From assembly GCA_934533005.1 (NCBI GenBank), contig CAKTBC010000009.1, forward strand, positions 1 to 33,569: a stretch of DNA of 33,569 nucleotides, in the 5' to 3' direction. A program made the position numbers and the translations under genes. This DNA comes from an uncultured Oscillospiraceae bacterium (GTDB lineage Bacteria > Bacillota > Clostridia > Oscillospirales > Oscillospiraceae). Numbering within the stretch: position 1 is the stretch's first letter; each line of letters begins with the position of its first letter. The notes below the pieces were generated by a model that was given only the letters and a program-made list of their open reading frames with translations, ran no database searches and was not told where the DNA came from. This document shows, piece after piece, positions 23,233 through 31,258 of this stretch.

Positions 23233-23292
23233 ACCCACTTGCCTCCCCCTTTGGGGGAGGTGTCACGGCGCAAAGCGCCGCGACGGAGAGGG
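23233..23292. repeat. Dispersed palindromic repeat, family B, copy 2
   Basis: It starts cccacttgcctcccc, contains CCTCCCCCTTTGGGGGAGG and CGGCGCAAAGCGCCG hairpins, and ends gacggagaggg, as at 8862-8930. It lies in the leader of the alarmone synthetase, ending about 13 bases before its ribosome binding site. Confidence 0.8.
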
Positions 23293-23316
23293 CGCACCCC
23301 CCACAAAGGAGAAACT

Positions 23317-23973
23317 ATGAACGAAGCCGAAAAGAAGCCGGAGCTGCAGGGTGCCCTGCGCGATTTTCTCGTAATGCGCAATCTTTACGAGGCCGCCGCG
23401 CGCCAGCTCACGCTGAAATTTGAAATTCTCAACGACGAATTCAACGTCCTTTATGCCCGCAACCCGATCCATCACATCGAAAGCCGCGTGAAAACGCCGG
23501 AGAGCATCGCTGCAAAGCTCCTGAAAAAGGGGCTGCCGGTCTCCATTGAGGCGGCGCGCGAGCGCGTGAACGATATCGCGGGCGTGCGCGTGGTGTGCAG
23601 CTATATTGACGATGTGTACCGCGTTGCCGAAATGCTTGAGCGCCAGAAGGATATCGAGATCGTCAAGCGGCAGGACTATATCAAAACGCCGAACTATAAC
23701 GGCTACCGCTCGCTCCATCTTGACATCCGCGTGCCGGTCTATCTCTCCGACCGGACGGAGTACGTTGTGGCCGAGATCCAGATCCGCACGATCGCCATGG
23801 ATTTCTGGGCGAGCCTGGAGCACGACATCCGGTATAAGGCCGACAAATCCCGCCTGCCGGAGGGCATCAACGAGGAAATGCTTGCCGTCTCCGGCAAGAT
23901 CGCCGACATCGACCGCCAGATGCAGGACATGTACCGCCGCATCCGCGCCGCCGAAACGGAAAAAGACGAATAA
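23317..23973 (+). CDS. Small alarmone synthetase (RelQ/YjbM-like (p)ppGpp synthetase)
   Basis: The 218-residue protein is a stand-alone RelA/SpoT synthetase domain without hydrolase, TGS or ACT domains. Diagnostic segments are SRVKTPESIAAKL (56-68), DIAGVRVVCSYIDDVY, the substrate loop YIKTPNYNGYRSLHL (121-135), AEIQIRTIAMDFWASLEHDIRYK and a charged C-terminal helix. Such enzymes transfer pyrophosphate from ATP to GDP or GTP, and RelQ types are often allosterically controlled tetramers. The ATG at 23317 has AAAGGAG upstream; the open frame before it covers the leader and repeat. Flanking genes do not share an obvious pathway. Confidence 0.95.
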   Translation: MNEAEKKPELQGALRDFLVMRNLYEAAARQLTLKFEILNDEFNVLYARNPIHHIESRVKTPESIAAKLLKKGLPVSIEAARERVNDIAGVRVVCSYIDDVYRVAEMLERQKDIEIVKRQDYIKTPNYNGYRSLHLDIRVPVYLSDRTEYVVAEIQIRTIAMDFWASLEHDIRYKADKSRLPEGINEEMLAVSGKIADIDRQMQDMYRRIRAAETEKDE

Positions 23974-23987
23974 CGCCAAAGAAACAC

Positions 23988-24020
23988 TGAGCCGCGGAGG
24001 AAAGCTTCCTCCGCGGCTCA
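23988..24020. terminator. Stem-loop between the alarmone synthetase and the SulP gene
   Basis: A 15-bp perfect stem (23988-24002 with 24006-24020) with an AGC loop lies between the two convergent genes. T-tracts are weak on both sides (GTGTTTCTTT on the minus strand). Confidence 0.7.
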
Positions 24021-24035
24021 AAGCATCTATATCAC

Positions 24036-25679
24036 TTATTCCACGATCTCCGCGTCCAGCAGATCGAGGATCGCCTGGTCGGCGCTCCAGAAATACGCGC
24101 TCTCGCCGAGGACCTCGGTGATCCCGGCGCGGTCAAAGTAGCGCCGGACGCTCTCGCTCATGCCGCAGCACGCCACGGTTTTGCCCTGCGCGAGCAGGCT
24201 CTGGCACAGCTCGAGCATCGCCTGCGCACCCGAGACGTCCACGCTCGGCATGCCGCGCATCGAGAGGATCACGTGGTCATAGGCGGGCATCTCCGCCATG
24301 CGGTGGTTGAATTCGTCCACCGCGCCGAAGAAGAGCGCCCCCGTCACATACGCCACGCCCGCCGATTCGAGGATCGGCGGCTTGCCGTCGATGGCGCGGA
24401 GCTTGTTCGTGTCGATGGCCGAAAAGCTCACGCGGATCTGGCTGGACTTGGCCATGTACAAAATGGCGGAGTAGACAACGCCGAGCAGAATGGCGACCGT
24501 GAGATCGAATACGACCGTCGCGACCATCGTGAGCAGAAACTGGCTGATGCCGGATTTGAATTTGTGGCGGAAGACGTAACGGATGCCTGCCCAGTCGTTC
24601 ATGCGCCACGCCGTGACCATGAGCACGCCCGCGAGCGCCGAGAGCGGCAGCCGCGCCATCACGCCGCCGAGCAGGAACATGGACGCGAGCAGAAACACCG
24701 AGTGGAAAACGCTCGTCAGGCGCGTCTGCTGGCCGGACTTGACCGCTACGCTCGTGCGGGCGATGGCCGCCGTGGCGGGCACGCCGCCGAAGAGCGGCAG
24801 AAGGATGTTGCCGACACCCTGCGCGATCAGCTCCTGATCGGCGTTGAATTCCTCGCCCTTCATGCGCGAGGCAGACGCGCCGCACAGGAGGCTTTCGATC
24901 ATGCCGAGCGCTGCGATCGTCACGATGGGCGAGAGAAGGTCTTTGACCATCGCAAAATTGAGCGACGAGAGATCCAGCCGGTCAGCGAGCAGCAGCGTGC
25001 GGGGAATGTCGCCGACGGTGGCGAGAGAATCCATGTGGAATACGCCCGCAACGACGGCGGCCACAATGATGCCGACGAGCGAGCCGGGGACGCGCGCGCC
25101 CCACTTTTTCGGCCAGAGGATCATGATGGACACAACGAGCAGCCCGATGAGCGCCGCCTGCCAGTTCACGTGGAAGCCGAGCCGCCCGTAGGAGAGCAGC
25201 TTTTCGATGTTTGTAAGTCCCTCGGATGTCGTGCCGAAGAAATTGTCGATCTGGCCGAGCGCAATGATGATCGCAATGCCGGACGTGAAGCCCATGATCA
25301 CGGGCATCGGGATGAAGCTGATGAGCCGCCCGAGCCGGAGCACACCGGCGAGCAGCAGCAAAATCCCGGCGGCAAAGCACGCGAAAAATACGCCCTGCAG
25401 CCCGTGCGTCGCCACGATGCCGACGAGCACCGCGCTCATCGCGCCGGTGGGGCCGGAGATCTGGAACGACGCGCCGCCGAGCAGCGCAATGACGATACCG
25501 GCGATGATCGCCGTAACGAGCCCCGCCGCGGCGGAAGCGCCGGACGAAACGCCGAACGCGAGCGCGAGCGGCAGCGCCACGGCGCATACCGTGAGACCGG
25601 CGAGAACGTCCTTCATCAGTCTCGCGGCGTTGTAGTCGGAAAACTCTCTCTTCAATCCGGCGAAAAACGATGCAATCAC
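24036..25679 (-). CDS. SulP-family anion transporter with STAS domain
   Basis: The 547-residue membrane protein has the SulP core: DVLAGLTVCAVALPLALAFG near the N-terminus, QISGPTGAMSAVL (the binding-site helix), IMGFTSGIAII and GGVPATAAIARTSVAVKSGQQTRL, with about 12-14 hydrophobic spans. A cytoplasmic STAS domain follows from about residue 430, with VILSMRGMPSVDVSGAQAMLEL. Family substrates include sulfate, bicarbonate and dicarboxylates; which one cannot be told, although cysK 3 kb away makes sulfate conceivable. I use GTG 25679 because GGAGGG lies six bases upstream and the best promoter (25711-25739) lies inside the longer frame that starts at 25796. Confidence 0.94.
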   Translation of the reverse strand: MIASFFAGLKREFSDYNAARLMKDVLAGLTVCAVALPLALAFGVSSGASAAAGLVTAIIAGIVIALLGGASFQISGPTGAMSAVLVGIVATHGLQGVFFACFAAGILLLLAGVLRLGRLISFIPMPVIMGFTSGIAIIIALGQIDNFFGTTSEGLTNIEKLLSYGRLGFHVNWQAALIGLLVVSIMILWPKKWGARVPGSLVGIIVAAVVAGVFHMDSLATVGDIPRTLLLADRLDLSSLNFAMVKDLLSPIVTIAALGMIESLLCGASASRMKGEEFNADQELIAQGVGNILLPLFGGVPATAAIARTSVAVKSGQQTRLTSVFHSVFLLASMFLLGGVMARLPLSALAGVLMVTAWRMNDWAGIRYVFRHKFKSGISQFLLTMVATVVFDLTVAILLGVVYSAILYMAKSSQIRVSFSAIDTNKLRAIDGKPPILESAGVAYVTGALFFGAVDEFNHRMAEMPAYDHVILSMRGMPSVDVSGAQAMLELCQSLLAQGKTVACCGMSESVRRYFDRAGITEVLGESAYFWSADQAILDLLDAEIVE

Positions 25680-25710
25680 GAAAATCCCTCCAAAAACAAC
25701 ATGCCCGTCC

Positions 25711-25739
25711 ACTATACGCCGGAATCCGCCCCATAGCAA
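25711..25739 (-). promoter_or_regulatory. Promoter of the SulP gene
   Basis: On the minus strand TTGCTA (25734-25739), 17-base spacer and TATAGT (25711-25716), giving a leader of about 25 bases before GTG 25679. Confidence 0.65.
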
Positions 25740-25811
25740 TAGAAAAATCGAACATTCTGTACTTTTTTGAAAAAATATAGGAAAAATGTTGGCCAAAAGA
25801 GGGAATTATAT

Positions 25812-25870
25812 AAAGATGATATAAAAGATGATATAAATGCGGCGAGAAAAACCTGCCGGGAACCTGCCGG
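25812..25870. repeat. Two short tandem repeats upstream of the DUF805 gene
   Basis: AAAGATGATATA is repeated exactly in tandem (25812-25823, 25824-25835), and AACCTGCCGG is repeated with an 11-base period (25850-25859, 25861-25870). The second pair ends nine bases before the -35 box, so it could be a binding site for an activator contacting one DNA face. Confidence 0.6.
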
Positions 25871-25878
25871 AACGGCTC

Positions 25879-25907
25879 TTGCAATCGAGGGGAAAGTACG
25901 ATACTAT
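25879..25907 (+). promoter_or_regulatory. Promoter of the DUF805 gene
   Basis: TTGCAA (25879-25884), 17-base spacer, TACTAT (25902-25907), about 40 bases before the start codon. Confidence 0.72.
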
Positions 25908-25948
25908 ATTCCCACACAGAAAAAGACAAACCGGAAGGAGATAAACCC

Positions 25949-26470
25949 ATGAGCTTTCAGCAAGCCATCACATCCGTATTCCAGAAGTATCTTTGCTTTT
26001 CCGGCCGCGCGCGGCGGAGCGAGTACTGGTACTTCGCGCTGCTCAACTGGGCGGTGAGCGCGGTCCTCACCGCGTTTGTCCGCAATACCGACAGCAGCCT
26101 TCCTTCGCTGCTGCTCTCGCTCTGGAACATCGGCGTGTTCCTGCCCGGCCTCGGTGTCTGCTGGCGGCGTCTGCACGATATCGGCCGCAGCGGCGCGTGG
26201 TTCTTCCTGAACTTTATCCCCCTCGTCGGGCAGATCATCCTGATCATCTGGCTCTGCAAGGACAGCCAGCCCGGCTGGAACCAGTACGGCGACAGCCCGA
26301 AGTACCCCTCCGGCGGCTACGGCGGCGGGTATGGCCAGGGCGGTTACGGGCAGAACCCCTACGGCCAGCAGGGCGGCTATACCCAGAACCCCTACCAGCA
26401 GAACCCCTATGGCCAGAATAACGGCCAGAACGGCAGCCAGAATAGCGGCAGCTACGACTGGAAGCCCTGA
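25949..26470 (+). CDS. DUF805 membrane protein with G/Y/Q/N-rich tail
   Basis: The 173-residue protein has the DUF805 start FSGRARRSEYWYF (residues 17-29), three hydrophobic spans (about 28-45, 52-70, 84-103) and the signature WRRLHDIGRSG between the second and third. The remaining residues 111-173 are a low-complexity tail of GGYGQ, QNPYGQ and NGQN units, probably disordered and on the cytoplasmic side or surface. DUF805 proteins have no established function. GGAAGGAG stands upstream of the ATG. The tail is of a prion-like composition that can drive phase separation or surface interaction, but nothing here shows this directly. Confidence 0.9.
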   Translation: MSFQQAITSVFQKYLCFSGRARRSEYWYFALLNWAVSAVLTAFVRNTDSSLPSLLLSLWNIGVFLPGLGVCWRRLHDIGRSGAWFFLNFIPLVGQIILIIWLCKDSQPGWNQYGDSPKYPSGGYGGGYGQGGYGQNPYGQQGGYTQNPYQQNPYGQNNGQNGSQNSGSYDWKP

Positions 26471-26506
26471 CGGGCAAACTCTCCGCAAAAGGAAGCGCAT
26501 TCATCC

Positions 26507-27346
26507 ATGAGCTATATTGACCTGCATATCCATACCACAGCCTCGGACGGTACAGACTCGCCGCGCGCCGCGGTGGAAAAGGCGGCGGCCCTCGGCCTTG
26601 CCGCGGTGAGCATCACCGACCACGACAGCGTCTCCGGCGTGCCGGAGGCGATGCGCGCCGGGGCGGAGCTAGGCGTGGAGGTCGTGCCGGGGATCGAGGT
26701 ATCCTCGGACTACCGCGACAACAACGTACACATCCTCGGCTACTTCATCGACCCCGCCGCGCCGCAGCTCCGCCCGGTGCTCGACTGGGTGAAGACCGAG
26801 CGGGACGAGCGCAACGAGAAGATCGCCGCGATGTTCGAGCGGGACGGGTTTGACATCTCCATCGCGCAGCTGCGCGAGGAGTACCCGGACTCGGTGCTCG
26901 GCCGCCCACACTTCTGCGAGCATCTCATGCGCAAGGGGTACATCTCCTCCGTGAAGGAGGGGTTTGAAAAGTACCTCGGCGAGGGCAAGCCGTACTATCT
27001 GCCGAAGCGCCGCATCTCCATTGCGAAGGCCGTAGAGACGATCGTCGCGGCGGGCGGCGTGCCGGTGCTGGCGCACCCGATGCAGTACCATTACCCGGAG
27101 CCGGAGCTCATCGAGCTGATCGAAACGGCAAAGGCGCTCGGCATCCGAGCGCTGGAGGCGTATTATTCCGAATTCTCTGCCGAGCAGACCGCATGGCTGC
27201 TGCGCGCCGCGGAGAAATACGGCATGGGCGTTTCCGGCGGCAGCGACTACCACGGCACGCGCAAAACGCACATCTCCATGGGCACCGGCTGCGGCAATCT
27301 TGCGATTCCGTACTCGGTGCTCGAAGAGCTGAAAAAACTAAGATAA
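26507..27346 (+). CDS. PHP-domain phosphoesterase (YciV/RNase AM-like)
   Basis: The 279-residue protein starts YIDLHIHTTASDGTDSP, the PHP metal motif HxH, followed by SITDHDSVSG, VPGIEVSSDY, NNVHILGYF, PVLAHP and GSDYHG, giving the full set of histidine, aspartate and glutamate ligands of the PHP trinuclear site. This architecture is that of the TrpH/YciV family, whose studied members hydrolyse 3',5'-nucleoside bisphosphates or trim RNA 5' ends. The insert with LGRPHFCEHLMRKGYISS is also typical. It follows the DUF805 gene by 36 bases with no terminator and is probably co-transcribed. A moderate GGAAG site lies about 13 bases upstream of the ATG. Confidence 0.93.
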   Translation: MSYIDLHIHTTASDGTDSPRAAVEKAAALGLAAVSITDHDSVSGVPEAMRAGAELGVEVVPGIEVSSDYRDNNVHILGYFIDPAAPQLRPVLDWVKTERDERNEKIAAMFERDGFDISIAQLREEYPDSVLGRPHFCEHLMRKGYISSVKEGFEKYLGEGKPYYLPKRRISIAKAVETIVAAGGVPVLAHPMQYHYPEPELIELIETAKALGIRALEAYYSEFSAEQTAWLLRAAEKYGMGVSGGSDYHGTRKTHISMGTGCGNLAIPYSVLEELKKLR

Positions 27347-27386
27347 AAAATTTTCCCGCTTTCCGAAAGGAGAGCGGGAATCTTTT
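27347..27386. terminator. Bidirectional terminator between the PHP gene and the GntR gene
   Basis: TTCCCGCT (27353-27360) pairs with AGCGGGAA (27373-27380), with TCTTTT after it on the plus strand and TTTTTTAT on the minus strand. It begins right after the PHP stop and overlaps the end of the gntR-type gene. Confidence 0.8.
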
Positions 27387-28089
27387 ATGCCCCGAAGAGG
27401 GGCAGCGCGTTGAGCGCGCGGGCAATGCGCTCGTGCGTAAGGCGGACGGCTTCGCCGGTGTCGCCGTTCAGAAGGGCGGTATAGAGCGCGAGCTTCGATT
27501 CATACATTTTCTGTATGCCGCCGCGCTTACAGTCGATCGTCCAGAGATACACGCTCTGCGGGCGGAAGGAATGGTACAAAAGCGGCATGAGCACGTTGCC
27601 GGAGAGCACCGCGAGCTCGTGGTGGAAGAGAAAGACGTTCTCCGCCGCCTCGTCGGCGTCGCGCGCGGTGCGGATGCTCTCGAGGATCGGCGCGAGCGCC
27701 TCGAGCGCTGCGGCGTCCGAGCGCTCGATAACGAGACGCATGCACATGCTCTCCATCGCGTCGCGCGTTTCGAGCAGGGAGCGCACCTCATTCTGCCGCA
27801 GCGCGCCGCCGTTATAGCGCATGATCGCCACGAGCGTTTCCATCGTGCCGCGCCGCCGGTAATCGCAGACGTACACGCCCTGCCGGGGTTTGATCTCCAC
27901 AAAGCCGAGCTTTTCGAGCTCCACCAGCCCCGCCGTCACAACGGTGCGCGAAACGCCCATCTTCACCGCCAGCTCCCGTGCCGGCGGCAGCTGCTCGCCG
28001 ATGGCGAGTTCCCCGGAGAGGATCATATTTTCGATCTGCTGCACGAAAAGATCCGTCAGCGAAAGCGCGGTGATCTTGCTGTAACCCAT
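27385..28089 (-). CDS. GntR/FadR-family transcriptional regulator
   Basis: The 234-residue protein has an N-terminal winged helix, FVQQIENMILSGELAIGEQL then LPPARELAVKMGVSRTVVTAGL and VEIKPRQGVYVCDY, followed by an all-helical FCD-type ligand domain (about 80-225: RSLLETRDAMESMCMRL, NVFLFHHELAVLSGN, LTHERIARAL). FCD regulators usually bind small organic acids or other metabolites. The start at 28089 has GGAGGA seven bases upstream. It is divergent from the CrtI-like operon, and a 15-bp palindrome stands downstream of both promoters, so it very likely represses itself and that operon. Confidence 0.94.
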   Translation of the reverse strand: MGYSKITALSLTDLFVQQIENMILSGELAIGEQLPPARELAVKMGVSRTVVTAGLVELEKLGFVEIKPRQGVYVCDYRRRGTMETLVAIMRYNGGALRQNEVRSLLETRDAMESMCMRLVIERSDAAALEALAPILESIRTARDADEAAENVFLFHHELAVLSGNVLMPLLYHSFRPQSVYLWTIDCKRGGIQKMYESKLALYTALLNGDTGEAVRLTHERIARALNALPLFGA

Positions 28090-28112
28090 CGTCCATTCCT
28101 CCGGTAAATGCA

Positions 28113-28127
28113 CGTGGAAATACCACG
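28113..28127. promoter_or_regulatory. Palindromic operator O1 of the GntR-family regulator
   Basis: CGTGGAAATACCACG has perfect 5-bp arms. It lies between the predicted transcription start of the regulator gene and its ribosome binding site. Confidence 0.82.
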
Positions 28128-28140
28128 TTTATTCAGCTAC

Positions 28141-28169
28141 AGTTTATCCGCATTATACGCAAAAGTCAA
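28141..28169 (-). promoter_or_regulatory. Promoter of the GntR-family regulator gene
   Basis: On the minus strand TTGACT (28164-28169), 17-base spacer, TAAACT (28141-28146). A TATAAT inside the spacer lacks a good partner. Confidence 0.6.
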
Positions 28170-28210
28170 CGGCCGGATTTTGCTAAACTGATGAAATCAC
28201 CCGGCGGCGC

Positions 28211-28238
28211 TTGACGAACGGGCGGCACGGTATATATT
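28211..28238 (+). promoter_or_regulatory. Promoter of the CrtI-like oxidoreductase operon
   Basis: TTGACG (28211-28216), 16-base spacer, TATATT (28233-28238). The operator O2 begins 17 bases after the -10 element. Confidence 0.7.
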
Positions 28239-28254
28239 CTTATAGGTGGAATCG

Positions 28255-28269
28255 CGTGGTAATACCACG
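28255..28269. promoter_or_regulatory. Palindromic operator O2 of the GntR-family regulator
   Basis: CGTGGTAATACCACG has arms that pair over six bases and differs from O1 at one position. It lies just downstream of the predicted start of the oxidoreductase transcript, in a roadblock position. Confidence 0.85.
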
Positions 28270-28306
28270 AAGAGCGAGCGCGAAAACATAGAAGGAGGAC
28301 AAGACC

Positions 28307-29842
28307 ATGCAAAAATACGATGCCGTAGTCATCGGCGCGGGCAACGGCGGTCTCGCGGCGGCCTGCCGGATGGCGAAGGGCGGCAAAAAGACGCTTCTTG
28401 TCGAGCGGCACAACCTTCCGGGCGGCTGCGCTTCGAGCTTCCGCCGGGGACGCTTTGAGTTTGAGACCGCGCTGCACGAGATCTGCGAATGGGGCAGCAA
28501 GGAAAATCCCGGCGGCTGCCGCAAAACATGCGAGGAGTATGGGCTGGATATCCCGTGGCACATGGTGCCGGACAATTTCCGCGTCATTACCACCGCGTCC
28601 GACGGCAAGACCCACATCGACGCGACGCTCCCCTGCACGGTGAAGAAATTTGTCAACGAAATGGAGCGGCTCGTCCCCGGCTGCCGCAAGTCGATCCAGG
28701 ACCTTTTTGACCTCGGCACCGAGTTCCACGAGGCGGGCGACTACTCGCTCAGCGTTGCGGGAAAGACCGACCCGAAGTACATGCAGGAGCACTTCCCCAA
28801 CTTCCTGCGTCTCGGAAGCTACACGGTGAACGAGGTGTTCAAGGCAATGAAAATGCCGAAGCTCGCGCAGGACATCATGGGCACCTACTGGGGCTATCTC
28901 GGCGTGGACATGGATCATCTCTCGTTCCTGCAATATGTGAACATGCTCTGGCTGTACGTGAACCACGGCGCCTGGATCCCGGACAAGACGAGCAACGAGC
29001 TCACGACCGGTCTTCTCGAATGCTTCCGGAAGATGGGCGGCGAGATCTGGATGAACTGCACCGCCACGGAGATCCTCTTTGACGAAAACAAAGCCGTCCG
29101 CGGCGTGAAAACGACATGCGGCGAGGTGGAGACGCGTTACATCCTCTGCAACATGAACCAGAACATGGTCTACGCTGCGATGTGTCCCCCGGAGGTCGTC
29201 CCCGAGCGCATGGTAAAGCTCGGCAACGCCCGCACGTATTCGGCGCGCATGTTTGTTGTCTACCTCGGCCTGGATAAATCGGCGGAGGAGATCGGCATTC
29301 ACGACTATACGATCTTTCTTCCGACCTCGGCGAACAGCGCCAAGGAATACGAGACCGGCAAGCGCCTGGAGACCAACTGCAACCAGGTCATGGTCTGCTA
29401 TAACGTCGTGAACCCGACGTTCTCGCCGGAGGGCACATGTGTTCTCTCGCTCACGAGCACGTTCATGGCCGACGCCTGGGCGGAGGTGGAGCAGGACGAT
29501 TACATAAAGACCAAGACCGACTTTGCCGAAAAGCTCATCCGCCTTTTCGAGGAGCGCACCGGCATCACCGTCACGCCGTACATCGAGGAGATCGAGATCG
29601 CGACGCCGTGGACGATGTGCAACTATGTGAACACGCCGGAGGGCTCGGCCTACGGCTTTGAGCTGAAGGACTGGGACAACATGATGCCGCGCATGATGAT
29701 GATGGGCACCGAGTTCCCGGTCAAGGGGCTGAAATTTGTCGGCGCGGCGTCCATCCGCGGCGACGGCTACAACTCCGCGATCTTCAGCGGCGACACTCTC
29801 GCGAAAAAGACCCTTGCCGAAATGAAAGCAGAGGAGGCTTGA
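28307..29842 (+). CDS. CrtI/phytoene desaturase-like FAD-dependent oxidoreductase
   Basis: The 511-residue protein begins with a Rossmann FAD-binding site, YDAVVIGAGNGGLAAACRMA (GxGxxG at 10-15), then the second motif LLVERHNLPGGCASSF, typical of the CrtI/carotenoid isomerase/retinol saturase superfamily. The C-terminal FAD block reads FVGAASIRGDGYNSAIFSGD. No carotenoid synthase is nearby, so desaturation of carotenoids is unlikely; a hydride or electron transfer to an unsaturated organic substrate is a better guess. GGAGGAC precedes the ATG. It is the first gene of an operon with the ferredoxin-reductase-like protein five bases downstream and under the GntR-type regulator. Confidence 0.88.
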   Translation: MQKYDAVVIGAGNGGLAAACRMAKGGKKTLLVERHNLPGGCASSFRRGRFEFETALHEICEWGSKENPGGCRKTCEEYGLDIPWHMVPDNFRVITTASDGKTHIDATLPCTVKKFVNEMERLVPGCRKSIQDLFDLGTEFHEAGDYSLSVAGKTDPKYMQEHFPNFLRLGSYTVNEVFKAMKMPKLAQDIMGTYWGYLGVDMDHLSFLQYVNMLWLYVNHGAWIPDKTSNELTTGLLECFRKMGGEIWMNCTATEILFDENKAVRGVKTTCGEVETRYILCNMNQNMVYAAMCPPEVVPERMVKLGNARTYSARMFVVYLGLDKSAEEIGIHDYTIFLPTSANSAKEYETGKRLETNCNQVMVCYNVVNPTFSPEGTCVLSLTSTFMADAWAEVEQDDYIKTKTDFAEKLIRLFEERTGITVTPYIEEIEIATPWTMCNYVNTPEGSAYGFELKDWDNMMPRMMMMGTEFPVKGLKFVGAASIRGDGYNSAIFSGDTLAKKTLAEMKAEEA

Positions 29843-29847
29843 GTGAC

Positions 29848-31059
29848 ATGGCGGCAAACTGCAACTATAAAGTGAAGCTGATCGGGGCGCTCGACATGCT
29901 CCGGTTCAAGAACATGCCCAAGGTCCGCGAAGCGGCGATCCAGGCGGCCCCGGCAACACCTCTGCCCAAAACGCTCACGACGAACGAAAAGGCGAAGCTC
30001 CGCCACCCGGAGGCGCAGCACGTTGTTGTCGCGGAGATCCGGCCCAATGGCCCGGACGTCAAGACGATCGTGCTCAAGTCCGAAAACGGCGCGCCGCTCG
30101 CACCGTTCCGCGCCGGGCAGTACGTGAGCGTGACGGCGCACATCGGCGAAACGGTCACGACCCGCGCCTACTCGCTCAGCGGCAGCCCCGCGTGGGCGAA
30201 GCGCGGCGAATACAACATCGCCGTGCGGCGCGACCCGAACGGCTTTGTCTCCCCATGGGTGCAGGACACCTGGCAGGTCGGGCAGAAGCTCACGATCTCC
30301 GGGCCGCAGGGACAGCTTTACTATGAGCGCCTGCGCGATGCGAAGAAGGTCGTGGCGCTCGCCGGCGGCGTCGGCATCACGCCGTTCATGGCGATGGCCT
30401 ATGCCCTGCGCGACGGGCTGGAGGATTTTGATCTCACGATTATTTACGGCTCTCGCACCGAGGCGGGCATCGTCTATAAAAAGGAGCTCGAGGAAGTTGC
30501 CGCGGCGTGCGATAAGGTACACGTTGTCCACGTTCTCTCCGACGAGGAGAAGCCGGGCTACGAGCACGGCTTCATCACCGCGGAGCTCATCAAAAAATAC
30601 GGCGGCGAGGAGTACAGCATCTTTCTATGCGGCCCGCAGGGCATGTACAACTATCTCGATACGCAGATCGAGCCGCTCGGCCTGCGCCGGAAGTATGTGC
30701 GCCGCGAGCTCTTCGGCGCGATCAAAAATCCGTGGGATCAGCCGGACTATCCCGCCGGCATCCGCGGCAAGACGTTCAAGCTGAAGCTCATCCAGTGCGG
30801 GAAGGAATACGAAATTCCCGTCTCCGCCGACGAGCCGGTGCTCGTCGCAGCCGAGCGCGCCGGGCTCTGCGTGCCGGAGCGCTGCCGCAGCGGCGAATGC
30901 GGCTGGTGCCGCTCGCGCCTGCTCTCCGGCAGCGTGTACGTCCCCGCGCGCACCGACGGCCGCCGCCGCGCGGATATTGAGTTCGGGTACATTCACCCCT
31001 GCGCCAGCTTTGCCATGTCCGATCTCGTGCTGGACGTGCCGAACGGCACGCTCCGGTAA
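29848..31059 (+). CDS. Ferredoxin reductase-like electron-transfer protein (FAD, NAD(P), 2Fe-2S)
   Basis: The 403-residue protein has an N-terminal extension of about 60 residues, then an FNR-type FAD domain (RAYSLS, R106-S111), an NAD(P) domain (GGVGITP 173-179 and LCGPQGMYNY) and a C-terminal plant-type [2Fe-2S] ferredoxin domain with C346-x4-C351-x2-C354 and C385 as ligands. This is the Hcr/oxygenase-reductase layout: NAD(P)H to FAD to 2Fe-2S to a partner. The partner here is presumably the CrtI-like protein encoded just upstream. I choose ATG 29848, with GGAGG ten bases upstream; a TTG at 29839 is too close to that site. Confidence 0.93.
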   Translation: MAANCNYKVKLIGALDMLRFKNMPKVREAAIQAAPATPLPKTLTTNEKAKLRHPEAQHVVVAEIRPNGPDVKTIVLKSENGAPLAPFRAGQYVSVTAHIGETVTTRAYSLSGSPAWAKRGEYNIAVRRDPNGFVSPWVQDTWQVGQKLTISGPQGQLYYERLRDAKKVVALAGGVGITPFMAMAYALRDGLEDFDLTIIYGSRTEAGIVYKKELEEVAAACDKVHVVHVLSDEEKPGYEHGFITAELIKKYGGEEYSIFLCGPQGMYNYLDTQIEPLGLRRKYVRRELFGAIKNPWDQPDYPAGIRGKTFKLKLIQCGKEYEIPVSADEPVLVAAERAGLCVPERCRSGECGWCRSRLLSGSVYVPARTDGRRRADIEFGYIHPCASFAMSDLVLDVPNGTLR

Positions 31060-31076
31060 ACCGGTCAAGAGAATAG

Positions 31077-31112
31077 AAAATGTCCTCCCGGGTGCTCCGG
31101 GAGGACATTTTT
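31077..31112 (+). terminator. Terminator of the oxidoreductase operon
   Basis: AAAATGTCCTCCCGG pairs perfectly with CCGGGAGGACATTTT around GTGCT, followed by further T. Confidence 0.92.
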
Positions 31113-31164
31113 ATCCATGCCGCGGCGTGCCGCGTTTTTGCCATGCGGGAGACGGGGAAAACGC

Positions 31165-31193
31165 TTGCAGATACAGGGGAAAAGCGGTATGAT
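31165..31193 (+). promoter_or_regulatory. Promoter of the sugar operon
   Basis: TTGCAG (31165-31170), 17-base spacer, TATGAT (31188-31193), about 65 bases before the first start codon. No clear operator was seen. Confidence 0.7.
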
Positions 31194-31258
31194 ATTATGC
31201 AGAAAAGTATAGCAATTTTGTTCTCTATCCCGGAAAGTTTAAAAGGAGGAAACGTCCC

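Noticed and set aside
25680..25796. N-terminal extension of the SulP gene
   Set aside because: The best promoter lies inside this stretch and GGAGGG points to GTG 25679.
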